The position numbers and the translations under genes were made by a program. From Brachybacterium equifaecis (GTDB taxonomy: Bacteria > Actinomycetota > Actinomycetes > Actinomycetales > Dermabacteraceae), in NCBI RefSeq assembly GCF_023509525.1, contig NZ_JAKNCJ010000006.1:1-64000 (forward strand): a stretch of 64,000 bases of DNA, in the 5' to 3' direction. Positions 1 through 7,576 of the stretch are shown here, piece after piece; positions within the stretch are counted from its first letter, which is position 1, and each line of letters begins with the position of its first letter. The notes under the pieces were generated by a model. That model did not search any database, was not told the origin of the DNA, and saw only the letters and a list, made by a program, of their open reading frames with translations.

Positions 1-56
1 TCGTACAAATCCACCGCCCGCTGGCGGAACTCGTCCGTGTAATTCTTCCTAGCCAT
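1..56 (-). CDS. IS3-family transposase OrfA, N-terminal fragment
   Basis: The complement of the first 56 bases reads ATG then MARKNYTDEFRQRAVDLYE, the N-terminal helix-turn-helix start of an IS3-family OrfA. The gene runs off the left edge, so whether it is intact cannot be seen. It differs from the OrfA at 4850 (which begins MPQKYTPEFKARA), so it is a second IS3-type element at the island's outer side. The insertion-sequence end should lie within roughly 50-60 bases to the right of position 56; a candidate around 100-112 cannot be confirmed without the other end. Confidence 0.75.
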   Translation of the reverse strand, partial: MARKNYTDEFRQRAVDLY

Positions 57-1051
57 CCCTTGGATTCTCGCTTCCCCAGCCTCGTGCTGGAATCAGCGTG
101 TCCACGATCAGGGGTCAAGCGCCGCACGCCCTTCCCGTTGAGCCTGTTCCAGCCCGAACATCCGATCCCTTGGTGGAGTTCGGCGGAGTCCTGTTGTCGT
201 CGCGCTCATCACCGACGCTCGGCGCGGGCGTCGTCATCGCACACCTCGACGACTCGTGAGAGCTGGCGCCTTGTCTCCGGAGCAGCTCACCCTCGTCATT
301 GCTCCGCGCTTGCCACGCCAGCAGCCGGGCGCACTATCGGCCGCGACCGGGCCTGCCTTAGCCGCACTCATCGGCCTACTCCTGTAGATCGGCGCCAATT
401 GGCCGAACGGTAAAAAGTATTGAACCCCCCGGGCCCAGCGCCCTCTTGGGGTATACCCGGTGCGACAGATGTGTCTCCAAACGGCGAACTCAGGCCCTAT
501 TGAGAAGCGTTTGTGACCACGCGGTAACTTGCACGCTGGGATGCCCCAGTTCGAGACGCACCGCGTGACACCGCATACGGCATCTCCCTGTGTACTCTTC
601 CCGTTCGTCGTGCGGGCCAACTGCGCGAAGGGTCGTGTGGATCTCCTCGGTGAGCCAGCGTTGCATGTTGGCGTCGAGCACCTCGCGGACATTGCTTGCC
701 TGCTCGGGGGGGCTGAGTAGCGAGAGGCCCGGTCGCTGAAGCGCTTATCGAGCTAGACGGATCAGGCGTCCCTGCGGCGCACGGTGATGACTGAGTCGGT
801 CACACGCAACACAATGTCGCTCAGCGCCTTGAGTGACGTCGAGGCCAGATCACCCCTCCGTGCATCACTTCAGCGGTCGGAGGGCGCCGGCGGGTGCTGG
901 ACACGGATCAGGCGGAGCGAACTCGTGTTTGACCAGCGGTGCAGTCGTCGAAGTGGGGCGGCTTCCGCCTGGCGTCGGCCGGCGTGGCGGGCACCGTGAG
1001 GCTCCGGGGCGGGCAGCTATTGGAGCTCTCAGAGTGAGCAAGGATTGGGGT
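57..1051. other. about 1 kb with no supportable gene
   Basis: Open frames here are short, overlap one another on both strands and match no family I recognise. The stretch next to position 56 presumably holds the terminal repeat of the neighbouring IS3-type element. A minus-strand frame at 490-681 (MQRWLTEEIHTTLRAVG) looks faintly protein-like and could be a decayed gene fragment, but there is no clear start signal or conserved motif. I read this as eroded mobile-element DNA. Confidence 0.5.
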
Positions 1052-1417
1052 TCAGTCGATATCGAGGAACGCCCGGAGCTCTGCGAAGGTTGAAAGCACG
1101 ACGGAGTAGTGGGCCCAGCGGCCCCTCTGCTCGCGCGTGAGCAGGCCGGCATCGACGAGCTTCTTCATGTGGTGGCTGACGGTGGGCTGGCTGATGCCGA
1201 GCGTCTCGGTGAGGTCGCAGGCGCAGACTGACTGGCAGCCCTGCGCGGCGACGTGGGAGAGGAGCCGGAGGCGCGTGGGGTCGGACAGAGCCTTGAGCAG
1301 GGACGCGATCCGCTCGGCGTCGGCGATGCCGACGGGCCCCGCGAACAGCGCGCAGCATTCGTCCCGTGCGGCCACCTTCATCTTCCCTGCAGTCGCGACG
1401 TCGGTCGGCGTGGTCAT
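1052..1417 (-). CDS. arsR: ArsR/SmtB-family arsenic-responsive repressor
   Basis: A 121-residue winged-helix repressor. The recognition-helix region GISQPTVSHHMKKL follows a cysteine cluster C61-x3-C65-x-C67 (CQSVCACDL), matching the ELCVCDL-type As(III)/Sb(III) site of classical ArsR proteins; C21-C22 near the N-terminus may add ligands. It is divergent from the ACR3 efflux gene starting at 1499, the usual layout of an autoregulated ars operon: repressor bound to the shared 80-bp intergenic region leaves DNA when arsenite occupies the cysteines. Family is certain; the exact metal is inferred from the neighbours. Confidence 0.93.
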   Translation of the reverse strand: MTTPTDVATAGKMKVAARDECCALFAGPVGIADAERIASLLKALSDPTRLRLLSHVAAQGCQSVCACDLTETLGISQPTVSHHMKKLVDAGLLTREQRGRWAHYSVVLSTFAELRAFLDID

Positions 1418-1431
1418 GCATGCACCTTACA

Positions 1432-1458
1432 TTGACAGGCATCGATGCGCCGCATAGC
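1432..1458 (+). promoter_or_regulatory. candidate ars efflux promoter
   Basis: TTGACA (1432-1437) and CATAGC (1453-1458) are separated by 15 bp, between divergent arsR and the ACR3 gene. Transcription from here would begin near 1465, after the upstream ATG at 1445, so it supports the ATG at 1499 as the ACR3 start. The -10 match is weak and the spacer short; the ArsR operator is expected to overlap this region. Confidence 0.4.
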
Positions 1459-1498
1459 GTTCGGATCGATGATCGTCGATGGAAGGTGCCTGGGCCTG

Positions 1499-2590
1499 AT
1501 GAGTACGACCACCAAGGACGTGGAGCAGCCGCGCGTGATGAAGGAGATGTCCTTCCTCGATCGCTGGCTCCCGGTGTGGATCCTGGCCGCCATGGCCGTG
1601 GGGCTTCTGCTGGGGCGGTTCGTCCCCGGCCTGAACGCCGCCCTTGAGGCGGTGAAGATCGGGTCCGTGTCTCTGCCCATCGCGATCGGGCTGCTGTTGA
1701 TGATGTACCCGGTCCTGGCGAAGGTCCGCTACGACGAGACCCGGCGCATCGGCGCGGACCGACGCCTGCTGGTGACTTCGTTGGTGCTGAACTGGCTCGT
1801 CGGACCGGCCCTCATGTTCTGCCTCGCGTGGATCTTCCTGGCCGACCTGCCGGAGTACCGGACCGGTCTGATCATCGTGGGCCTCGCGCGCTGCATCGCG
1901 ATGGTGCTCATCTGGAACGACCTCGCCTGCGGTGACCGCGAAGCTGCCGCCGTGCTGGTCGCGATCAACTCCCTCTTCCAGGTGATCGCCTTCGGAGCCC
2001 TGGGCTGGTTCTACCTCCAGGCACTGCCGTCGTGGCTGGGGCTACCGACCACGTCGGCCGAGTTCTCGATCGGAGCGATCGTCCTCAGTGTGCTGGTCTT
2101 CCTCGGAATCCCCCTGGTCGCAGGGTTCCTGACCCGCGTCCTCGGTGAGCGGGCGAAGGGCAGGCAGTGGTACGAGGAGCGGTTCCTCCCGAAGATCGGC
2201 CCGTGGGCGCTGTACGGGCTGCTGTTCACCATCGTGCTGCTGTTCGCTCTCCAAGGCGACGCGATCCTCTCGTCCCCGGGAGACGTGGCCCGCATCGCTC
2301 TGCCGCTGCTGGTCTACTTCGTCGTCATGTTCCTGGGGTCCTTCCTGCTCGGACGGGCGATCGGCCTGAACTACGCCAAGTCCACGACCGTCGCGTTCAC
2401 GGCCTCGGGCAACAACTTCGAGCTCGCCATCGCCGTCGCCATTGGCACCTTCGGCGTCACCTCTGGCCAGGCCCTCGCCGGTGTCGTCGGTCCCTTGATC
2501 GAGGTCCCTGTCCTCGTCGCGCTCGTCTATGTCGCCCTCGCGATGGGCCGTCGGCTCTTCCCCGGCGACGCCACCGTCCCCACCCGATGA
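1499..2590 (+). CDS. acr3: ACR3-family arsenite efflux permease
   Basis: A 363-residue polytopic membrane protein with about ten hydrophobic segments. It expels arsenite (and probably antimonite) using the proton motive force. The signature GLARCIAMVLIWNDLACGD includes the essential cysteine (C132 here), and TASGNNFELAIA carries the conserved glutamate (E308). An in-frame ATG lies upstream at 1445, but 1499 is preferred: it follows GGAAGG (1481-1486), agrees with the candidate promoter, and gives the usual family length of about 350-370. It ends in ATGA at 2587-2590 and is first in an operon with the ArsC-like and flavoprotein genes. Confidence 0.95.
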   Translation: MSTTTKDVEQPRVMKEMSFLDRWLPVWILAAMAVGLLLGRFVPGLNAALEAVKIGSVSLPIAIGLLLMMYPVLAKVRYDETRRIGADRRLLVTSLVLNWLVGPALMFCLAWIFLADLPEYRTGLIIVGLARCIAMVLIWNDLACGDREAAAVLVAINSLFQVIAFGALGWFYLQALPSWLGLPTTSAEFSIGAIVLSVLVFLGIPLVAGFLTRVLGERAKGRQWYEERFLPKIGPWALYGLLFTIVLLFALQGDAILSSPGDVARIALPLLVYFVVMFLGSFLLGRAIGLNYAKSTTVAFTASGNNFELAIAVAIGTFGVTSGQALAGVVGPLIEVPVLVALVYVALAMGRRLFPGDATVPTR

Positions 2591-2613
2591 CCCGGCAGAG
2601 AGACCCGATTCCG

Positions 2614-3042
2614 ATGACAGCGATGCGCCCTTCTGTCCTGTTCGTGTGCGTGAAGAACGGCGGGAAGTCGCAGATGGCGGCCGCCCTGATGCGCCATCGC
2701 GCCGGCAGTGCCGTCGCCGTCCACTCCGCCGGGACGCGACCGGGGGGCTCGATCAATGCCGAGTCCGCTGCGGCGGTCGCCGAGGTCGGCGCCGACATGT
2801 CCGGGTCACACCCGCGGCCGGTCACGCCGGAGCTGCTGCGCAGCGTCGACCACGTGATCGTCCTCGGCAGCGAGGCGACCGTTGAACCCGTTCTCGGAAT
2901 GGCCGCCCCCATCACTACATGGCACACCGACGAGCCCTCTGAGCGCGGGATCGAGGGCATGGGGCGGATGCGATTGATCCGCGACGACATCGACGTCCGC
3001 GTGCAGGCTCTCCTGAGGGACCTCGCCGACTCCACCGACTGA
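2614..3042 (+). CDS. ArsC-like low-molecular-weight phosphatase-fold protein
   Basis: 142 residues with the LMW-PTP/arsenate reductase fold. The P-loop is FVCVKNGGKSQMAAALM: nucleophile C12, but lysine (K18) stands where the phosphate-binding arginine of CX5R normally is. The WHTDEPSERG segment takes the position of the general-acid loop. In actinobacterial ars operons such proteins reduce arsenate with mycothiol or thioredoxin; the Lys variant makes activity uncertain. The start at 2614 follows AGAGAGA (2597-2603) by ten bases; an alternative ATG at 2587 overlaps the ACR3 stop. Confidence 0.8.
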   Translation: MTAMRPSVLFVCVKNGGKSQMAAALMRHRAGSAVAVHSAGTRPGGSINAESAAAVAEVGADMSGSHPRPVTPELLRSVDHVIVLGSEATVEPVLGMAAPITTWHTDEPSERGIEGMGRMRLIRDDIDVRVQALLRDLADSTD

Positions 3043-3072
3043 TTCCGCAGGCTCTACAGCAAGGATCCCAGA

Positions 3073-4356
3073 GTGCCTATCGCCCCCACGTCCGAGCATC
3101 CCGTCATCGTCATTGGCGCCGGTCCCGTCGGACTGGCCGCCGCTGCGCACCTGTACGAGCGGAACCTGCCCTTCCTCGTCCTCGAAGCGGGCGCCTCCGC
3201 CGGGGCCGCAATCTCCGAGTGGGGACACACCCGTCTGTTCTCCACGTGGGGGTACAACATCGATACCGCCGCCCGGCGCCTCCTGGACGGACACGACTGG
3301 GAGGCCCCCTCGAGCAAGAGGCTGCCGTCCGGTCATGCGCTCCGAGAGGAGTACCTCGAGCCCTTGGCTCAGCTCCCCGAGCTCGCACCGTGCATCCGCT
3401 ACCGCGTACGGGTCATGGCCGTCTCTCGCTTCGGCAAGGACAAGACCCGCACCGCGGGCCGCAACACGACACCCTTCCTCGTCCGCATCCAGCATCCAGA
3501 CGGCACTCTCGAGGACCTCCTCGCATCCGCCGTCATCGACGCCTCGGGCACCTGGTCCCACCCCAACCCTCTTGGGCAGGCCGGCCTGCCCGCTCCCGGT
3601 GAGCAGGAGGCCCGGGCCACCGGGCGGATCACCCCGCCACTGCCCGACGTCCTCGGGCGCGACCGCGACAGGTTCGCCGGTCGCCATGTGATGGTCGTCG
3701 GTGCCGGACTCTCCGCCGCCAACACTCTCCTCGACCTGGCGAAGCTCGCCCAGGCAGAGCCCACCACCACGCTGACGTGGGCTGTGCGCACCACGGATCT
3801 CGCACGGGTCTACGGGGGTGGCGCGCGCGATGAGCTCGCCGCCCGCGGACTCCTCGGAAGCCGGCTGCGCAACCTCGTGGAGGCCGGCAAGGTCGAGGTC
3901 CTCACCTCCTTCACCATCACAGGCTTCACAATGGGAACGTCCTTGACCGTGCGCGCGGTTACGCCGGACGGCGATCGCGAGGTCGACGTCGATGTCGTGG
4001 CCTCGGCCACAGGCTTCCGACCGGACCACACGATGCTCTCTGAACTGCGCCTCCACCTCGACTCCGCCGTCGAGGCCCCTGCTCAGCTCGGCCCGCTCAT
4101 CGACCCCGAGTTCCACTCGTGCGGATCCGTCGAGCCCCACGGGGAACGGCTCCTCGCGCATCCTGACGAGAACTTCTACATCGTCGGAATGAAGAGCTAC
4201 GGGCGGGCACCGACGTTCCTCATGGCAACTGGGTACGAGCAGGTCCGCTCGATCGTCGCCGCCCTGGCCGGCGACCGCGCCGCCGCCGACGCTGTGGAGC
4301 TCGAACTGCCCCAGACCGGCGTCTGCTCGTCTGACATCGGCACCAGCTGCGGATAG
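3073..4356 (+). CDS. FAD/NAD(P)-dependent oxidoreductase, ArsO-like
   Basis: 427 residues. An FAD-binding GAGPVGLAAAAHL motif lies at about residues 16-28, and a second dinucleotide motif VVGAGLSAANTLLDLA near 210-225 gives the two-nucleotide-domain plan of flavin monooxygenases and TrkA-like flavoproteins. It is third in the ars operon, 30 bases after the ArsC-like gene; flavoproteins of this type (called ArsO in other ars operons) are a recurrent last gene whose substrate is not firmly settled. The start is GTG with AAGGA at 3061-3065. Function in arsenic resistance is inferred from context. Confidence 0.75.
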   Translation: MPIAPTSEHPVIVIGAGPVGLAAAAHLYERNLPFLVLEAGASAGAAISEWGHTRLFSTWGYNIDTAARRLLDGHDWEAPSSKRLPSGHALREEYLEPLAQLPELAPCIRYRVRVMAVSRFGKDKTRTAGRNTTPFLVRIQHPDGTLEDLLASAVIDASGTWSHPNPLGQAGLPAPGEQEARATGRITPPLPDVLGRDRDRFAGRHVMVVGAGLSAANTLLDLAKLAQAEPTTTLTWAVRTTDLARVYGGGARDELAARGLLGSRLRNLVEAGKVEVLTSFTITGFTMGTSLTVRAVTPDGDREVDVDVVASATGFRPDHTMLSELRLHLDSAVEAPAQLGPLIDPEFHSCGSVEPHGERLLAHPDENFYIVGMKSYGRAPTFLMATGYEQVRSIVAALAGDRAAADAVELELPQTGVCSSDIGTSCG

Positions 4357-4419
4357 CGTTGTGGATGTGATGGCTTGGTGGCGGGTTTCTGTGATCGCTC
4401 AGTGGCGGTGCAGGCGCGG

Positions 4420-4708
4420 TCAGGTGTCGGCCGTGGTGCGGCGCAGCTCGCGGTAGATGGTGGTGCGGGAGACGTTGAACAGCTCGGCCAGCTCGGCTTG
4501 GGTGTGCTCACCGGCGGCGTGCAACGTCAGCAGGTGCTTGCGCTGAGAGGGCGAGAGCTTGGGCTTCTTGCCTTTGAGTTTGCCCTTGGATCTGGCGATG
4601 GCCATGCCCTCGCGGGTGCGCAGGCGGATGAGGTCCGCCTCAAACTCGGCCACCATGCCGAGCACGTTGAACAGCAACCGGCCGACGGCGTCGTTGGGGT
4701 CGTAGACG
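4420..4708 (-). pseudogene. serine resolvase, 3' part (split by insertion)
   Basis: The minus-strand frame reads GSVYDPNDAVGRLLFNVLG then AEFEADLIRLRTREGMAIAR and ends with a Hin-type helix-turn-helix (TQAELAELFNVSRTTIYREL): the C-terminal half of a Tn3-type resolvase. The N-terminal half lies at 8364-8647 on the same strand. Joining them across one copy of CTGCCT gives a continuous 190-codon gene (ALSLGGSVYDPND at the seam). The ATG at 4677 would give only a partial protein without the catalytic serine. Confidence 0.93.
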
Positions 4709-4714
4709 CTGCCT
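4709..4714. repeat. target-site duplication, left copy
   Basis: CTGCCT, identical to 8364-8369. The pair brackets the IS21-like element; one copy belongs to the interrupted resolvase gene. Confidence 0.85.
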
Positions 4715-4764
4715 TGGTTGTGACAGCTTGGTTTGGCCCCGTTGTGACGGCCTGATCTGGCCCC
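4715..4764 (+). repeat. IS21-like left end with tandem terminal repeats L1 and L2
   Basis: L1 (4717-4740) and L2 (4741-4764) are adjacent 24-bp direct repeats, both GTTGTGAC...TGGCCCC, identical at 20 of 24 positions. Multiple terminal repeats of this kind are typical binding sites of IS21-family transposase. L1 pairs in inverted orientation with the right end at 8338-8363. Confidence 0.85.
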
Positions 4765-4798
4765 GCGTGCGACTTGCCGGGGTGTTGACGGTCTGAAC

Positions 4799-4823
4799 TG
4801 AAGCGCCCTGGGTTTCGTTCCGA
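4799..4823 (+). repeat. IS3 left inverted repeat
   Basis: 25 bp starting TGAAGCGCCC and ending TTCCGA. It is an exact reverse complement of 6084-6108. Confidence 0.95.
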
Positions 4824-4849
4824 CCTACTTCCTCAAGGAGGATCGGATC

Positions 4850-5170
4850 ATGCCCCAGAAGTACACCCCCGAGTTCAAGGCAAGAGCCCTGAAGCTCATC
4901 GAAGAACGCGTCCGCGCCGAGCAGTGCTCCGCCTGGGTCGCCTGCACGGCCGTCGGCGAAGCCCTCGGCGGGATCTCCCCACACACCCTGCGGAACTGGT
5001 GGAAGCAAGATCGCGTCGATCACGGTGAAGCCCCAGGGCTCAGCACCGCTGAAGCCGAGGAGATCAAGAAGCTGCGCCGGGAGAACCTCGAGCTGCGCCG
5101 CGCGAACGAGATCCTGCGCAAAGCCTCAGCTTTTTTCGCAGCGGAGCTCGACCGCCCCACGACGAGATGA
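4850..5170 (+). CDS. IS3-family transposase OrfA
   Basis: 106 residues: an N-terminal helix-turn-helix (about 1-55, with SPHTLRNWWKQD) followed by a leucine-zipper-like coiled coil (IKKLRRENLELRRANEILRK). It binds the element's inverted repeats and regulates transposition. It has a strong Shine-Dalgarno AAGGAGG about 9 bases before the ATG. It overlaps orfB by four bases and contains the slippery heptamer at 5131-5137 that can fuse the two into OrfAB. Confidence 0.95.
   Translation: MPQKYTPEFKARALKLIEERVRAEQCSAWVACTAVGEALGGISPHTLRNWWKQDRVDHGEAPGLSTAEAEEIKKLRRENLELRRANEILRKASAFFAAELDRPTTR
5131..5137 (+). promoter_or_regulatory. -1 ribosomal frameshift site (T TTT TTC)
   Basis: In the orfA frame the bases read gcT TTT TTC, a canonical X-XXY-YYZ heptamer. 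After a -1 slip, reading continues at 5137 (CGC AGC GGA GCT) with no stop into the orfB ATG at 5167. This would make the OrfAB transposase of IS3 elements. Confidence 0.75.
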
Positions 5171-6081
5171 TCGCGTTCATCGACGAACACCGCGATCAGT
5201 TCGGGGTCGAGGCCATCTGCCGCACCCTTCGTGCGACGGAATGTGGGTTCATCACCTCCCGCGGCTACCGCGCCGCGAAGCCACGACCCAGGTCTTCGAG
5301 AACGCTGCGGGACGAGATCCTCGTGGAGGAACTCCGCCGGATCCACGCGGAGAACTACAGCGTCTACGGCGTCCGAAAGATGCACCACGCGATGGCCCGC
5401 GCCGGGTGGGAGATCGGCCGGGACCAGGTCGCCCGACTGATGAAGCTCGCCGGCGTGGAAGGGGTGCGGCGCGGACGTAAGCCGATCACCACGAGGCCGA
5501 CAGGCGAGCTGGATGCCCGCCCAGATCTGGTCGAGCGCCGCTTCACCGCGGAAGGCCCGCACCAGCTCTGGGTCGCAGACATCACCTACGTGCGCACGAT
5601 CTCGGGGTTCTGCTACGTCGCTTTCATCACCGACGTGTACTCCCGGCGGATCGTGGGATGGGCGGTCTCGGGCAGCCTTCATACCGCGGGGCTGCCGTTG
5701 CTCGCCCTGGAGCACGCCCTCGTGAGCACCGGTGCAAGCCGTGGCCGCCAAGGCCTGGTGCACCACTCGGATCGCGGCAGCCAGTACGTCAGCTTGGCGT
5801 ACTCGGACGCGCTCATCACCGCCGGGGTGACGGCTTCGGTAGGCACCGTGGGCGACTCCTACGACAACGCCCTGGCCGAGACCGTGAACGGGCTCTACAA
5901 GGCCGAGCTCATCCACTCCAAGCGGATCTGGGAGTCCGTCGAGGCGGTCGAACTGGCCACCATGGGGTGGGCGCACTGGTGGAACACCGCCCGCCTCCAC
6001 GAGACCCTCGGCTACCGCACTCCCGCAGAGGTCGAGGCCGCCTACACTCACGATCAGGATTCAGCGCCCGTCGCGTCCTGA
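5167..6081 (+). CDS. IS3-family transposase OrfB (DDE integrase core)
   Basis: 304 residues. An N-terminal HTH_21-type region (ENYSVYGVRKMHHAM) precedes an rve integrase core. The DDE triad is visible: D in LWVADITYV, D in HHSDRGSQYVS, and E in YDNALAETVNGLYK. The ending (WWNTARLHETLGYRTPAE) is the usual IS3 C-terminus, so the gene appears intact. It overlaps orfA by ATGA and is best made as a frameshift fusion with it. Confidence 0.96.
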   Translation: MIAFIDEHRDQFGVEAICRTLRATECGFITSRGYRAAKPRPRSSRTLRDEILVEELRRIHAENYSVYGVRKMHHAMARAGWEIGRDQVARLMKLAGVEGVRRGRKPITTRPTGELDARPDLVERRFTAEGPHQLWVADITYVRTISGFCYVAFITDVYSRRIVGWAVSGSLHTAGLPLLALEHALVSTGASRGRQGLVHHSDRGSQYVSLAYSDALITAGVTASVGTVGDSYDNALAETVNGLYKAELIHSKRIWESVEAVELATMGWAHWWNTARLHETLGYRTPAEVEAAYTHDQDSAPVAS

Positions 6082-6083
6082 CC

Positions 6084-6108
6084 TCGGAACGAAACCCAGG
6101 GCGCTTCA
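6084..6108 (-). repeat. IS3 right inverted repeat
   Basis: 25 bp ending GGGCGCTTCA, the exact reverse complement of 4799-4823. Its last base abuts the truncated istB reading frame. Confidence 0.95.
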
Positions 6109-6555
6109 CTGTGCCTGCTCGGGGACTCTGGTACCGGCAAATCCCACCTGCTCATCGCGCTCGGCACCGCCGCCGCCGAACAGGGCTACCGCGTCCGCTA
6201 CACGCTGGCCACCCGGCTCGTGAACGAGCTCGTCGAAGCCGCCGACGAGAAACAACTCACCAAGACCATCAACCGCTACGGACGAGTGGACCTGCTCGTG
6301 ATCGACGAACTCGGCTACATGGAACTCGACCGGCGCGGCGCCGAGCTGCTGTTCCAGGTTCTCACCGAACGGGAGGAGAAGAACGCCATCGCGATCGCCT
6401 CGAACCAGTCCTTCTCCGCCTGGACCGACACCTTCACCGACCCACGACTGTGCGCAGCGATCGTCGACCGACTCACCTACAACGCCACCATCATCGAGAC
6501 CGGCACCCAGTCCTACCGCCTCGCCCACACCCGAGCCCGCAATCAGGCCAGCTGA
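6109..6555 (+). pseudogene. istB: istB-like transposition ATPase, 5' truncated
   Basis: The frame opens directly at the IS3 boundary with LCLLGDSGTGKSHLLIALG, a Walker A motif, and continues to Walker B (LLVIDELGYMELD) and the NQSFSAWTDTFTD segment typical of IstB, the AAA+ helper of IS21-family transposases. The start codon and about 100 N-terminal residues are missing; the first internal ATG is at 6220. IstA is absent. The remnant identifies the parent element as IS21 family. Confidence 0.93.
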
Positions 6556-6618
6556 ACAGGTGCGTGAGCATCCGACTCCGCCGAGTACGGAGCAACCGCG
6601 CTTCGTTAGGGTGACGCC

Positions 6619-7488
6619 ATGACCATTGCGAGCCCGTGGGCGCAGGAGGCCGTGTCCTACGTGGACGCCCTGTGCCAGGGTTCTCCGCTGCCACGCGACC
6701 TGCGGATCACGCTCAACTTCCACCCCGACCGGTCCACCGACGGCGTCGGGATCTTGGACGCCCTGGCCGCCCAGGGCGAGTACCGGTCCCAGTTCGAGAC
6801 CGGCACCAGCAACGGCGGACTCACCGCGCATCCCGGCGGCGACCGATGGCTGTGGGAGCAATCGCTGTTTGGCGGCGCCTACGACGACGCGCCTGCAGCC
6901 GAACGCCCCAAGTACGGTGCTCTCAACCACCGCCACCGCGCCCTCGGAGGCGCCCCGCGCTTCGGCTCCAGCCACCTACGGCTACGACAGCACATGCTCG
7001 ACCGGGCAACCTACTGCTTCCCCGACTCCGCCTACCGACCCACGCACTTCGCCACCGCCCAGCACTTCGACCTCCTGCCCCTGGCCGCGGTACAAGACCA
7101 AGCGCTCGAGCGCAACCCGGACGGCGAGAACTTCGACCCCTTGGACGGCTACGTCGAGGCCCACGCCCACGGCCGCATCTCCTTGCGTGACGATGTCGAA
7201 GCGATCGTGATGGATCCCTGCTTCCGGCACACCGACATCGAGGCTGCTGCTCACCGGCTCGGGCTCCCCGTGGAATGGAACGAGGGCCGTGTCCTCGACC
7301 TTTCCACCTTGGACACGCACGCCGACTACCGCGGCCCGGCTCCGGTCACCGTGGGCCACGCCATCGCGCAGGACGGGCTGCTGGACGCGCGGATCATCGG
7401 CCTGGCGGTGAGCACCGGACGCTTCGCCCCGCAGCACCTCAAGCAGCTCTGGCACCTCACGGCCCAGTGGGGCCAACCCCGAGGATGA
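6619..7488 (+). CDS. DUF3626 domain protein (cargo gene)
   Basis: 289 residues covering one domain. FHPDR (about 33-37), SQFETGTSNGGLTAHPGGDR and the RPKYGALNHRH segment are what I recognise as DUF3626 signatures. No function is established. It starts 63 bases after the istB remnant and reads in the same direction; no signal peptide or membrane segment is seen. It lies inside the IS21-like ends, so it moves with the element. Conserved Asp/His/Arg residues suggest an enzyme or nucleotide-binding protein, but this is a guess. Confidence 0.75.
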   Translation: MTIASPWAQEAVSYVDALCQGSPLPRDLRITLNFHPDRSTDGVGILDALAAQGEYRSQFETGTSNGGLTAHPGGDRWLWEQSLFGGAYDDAPAAERPKYGALNHRHRALGGAPRFGSSHLRLRQHMLDRATYCFPDSAYRPTHFATAQHFDLLPLAAVQDQALERNPDGENFDPLDGYVEAHAHGRISLRDDVEAIVMDPCFRHTDIEAAAHRLGLPVEWNEGRVLDLSTLDTHADYRGPAPVTVGHAIAQDGLLDARIIGLAVSTGRFAPQHLKQLWHLTAQWGQPRG

Positions 7489-7576
7489 CAACGTATGGGA
7501 GGCCCAGAGAGTCAGCAGCATCGCGTTCAACTCATCCGATCCTGCCGCCGACCGCCTCTCGGAGCGGCCGCGTGAC

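Larger units (their letters stand above)
4799..6108 (+). mobile_element. intact IS3-family insertion sequence
   Basis: 1,310 bp bounded by perfect 25-bp inverted repeats (4799-4823 and 6084-6108; outermost bases TGAAGCGCCC and GGGCGCTTCA). It carries orfA and orfB with a programmed frameshift site. It sits inside the IS21-like element, immediately before the truncated istB. The flanking triplets (AAC left, CTG right) do not match, so there is no target duplication; a deletion next to the element, or recombination between two copies, would explain this and the missing istA. Confidence 0.93.

Noticed and set aside
2806-4161. A 451-codon minus-strand frame opposite the ArsO-like gene
   Set aside because: Its composition is repetitive Gly/Arg/Glu with no motif; the plus-strand flavoprotein explains the region.
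4420-4677. Independent 85-residue HTH protein
   Set aside because: It lacks the N-terminus; it is the tail of the same split resolvase.
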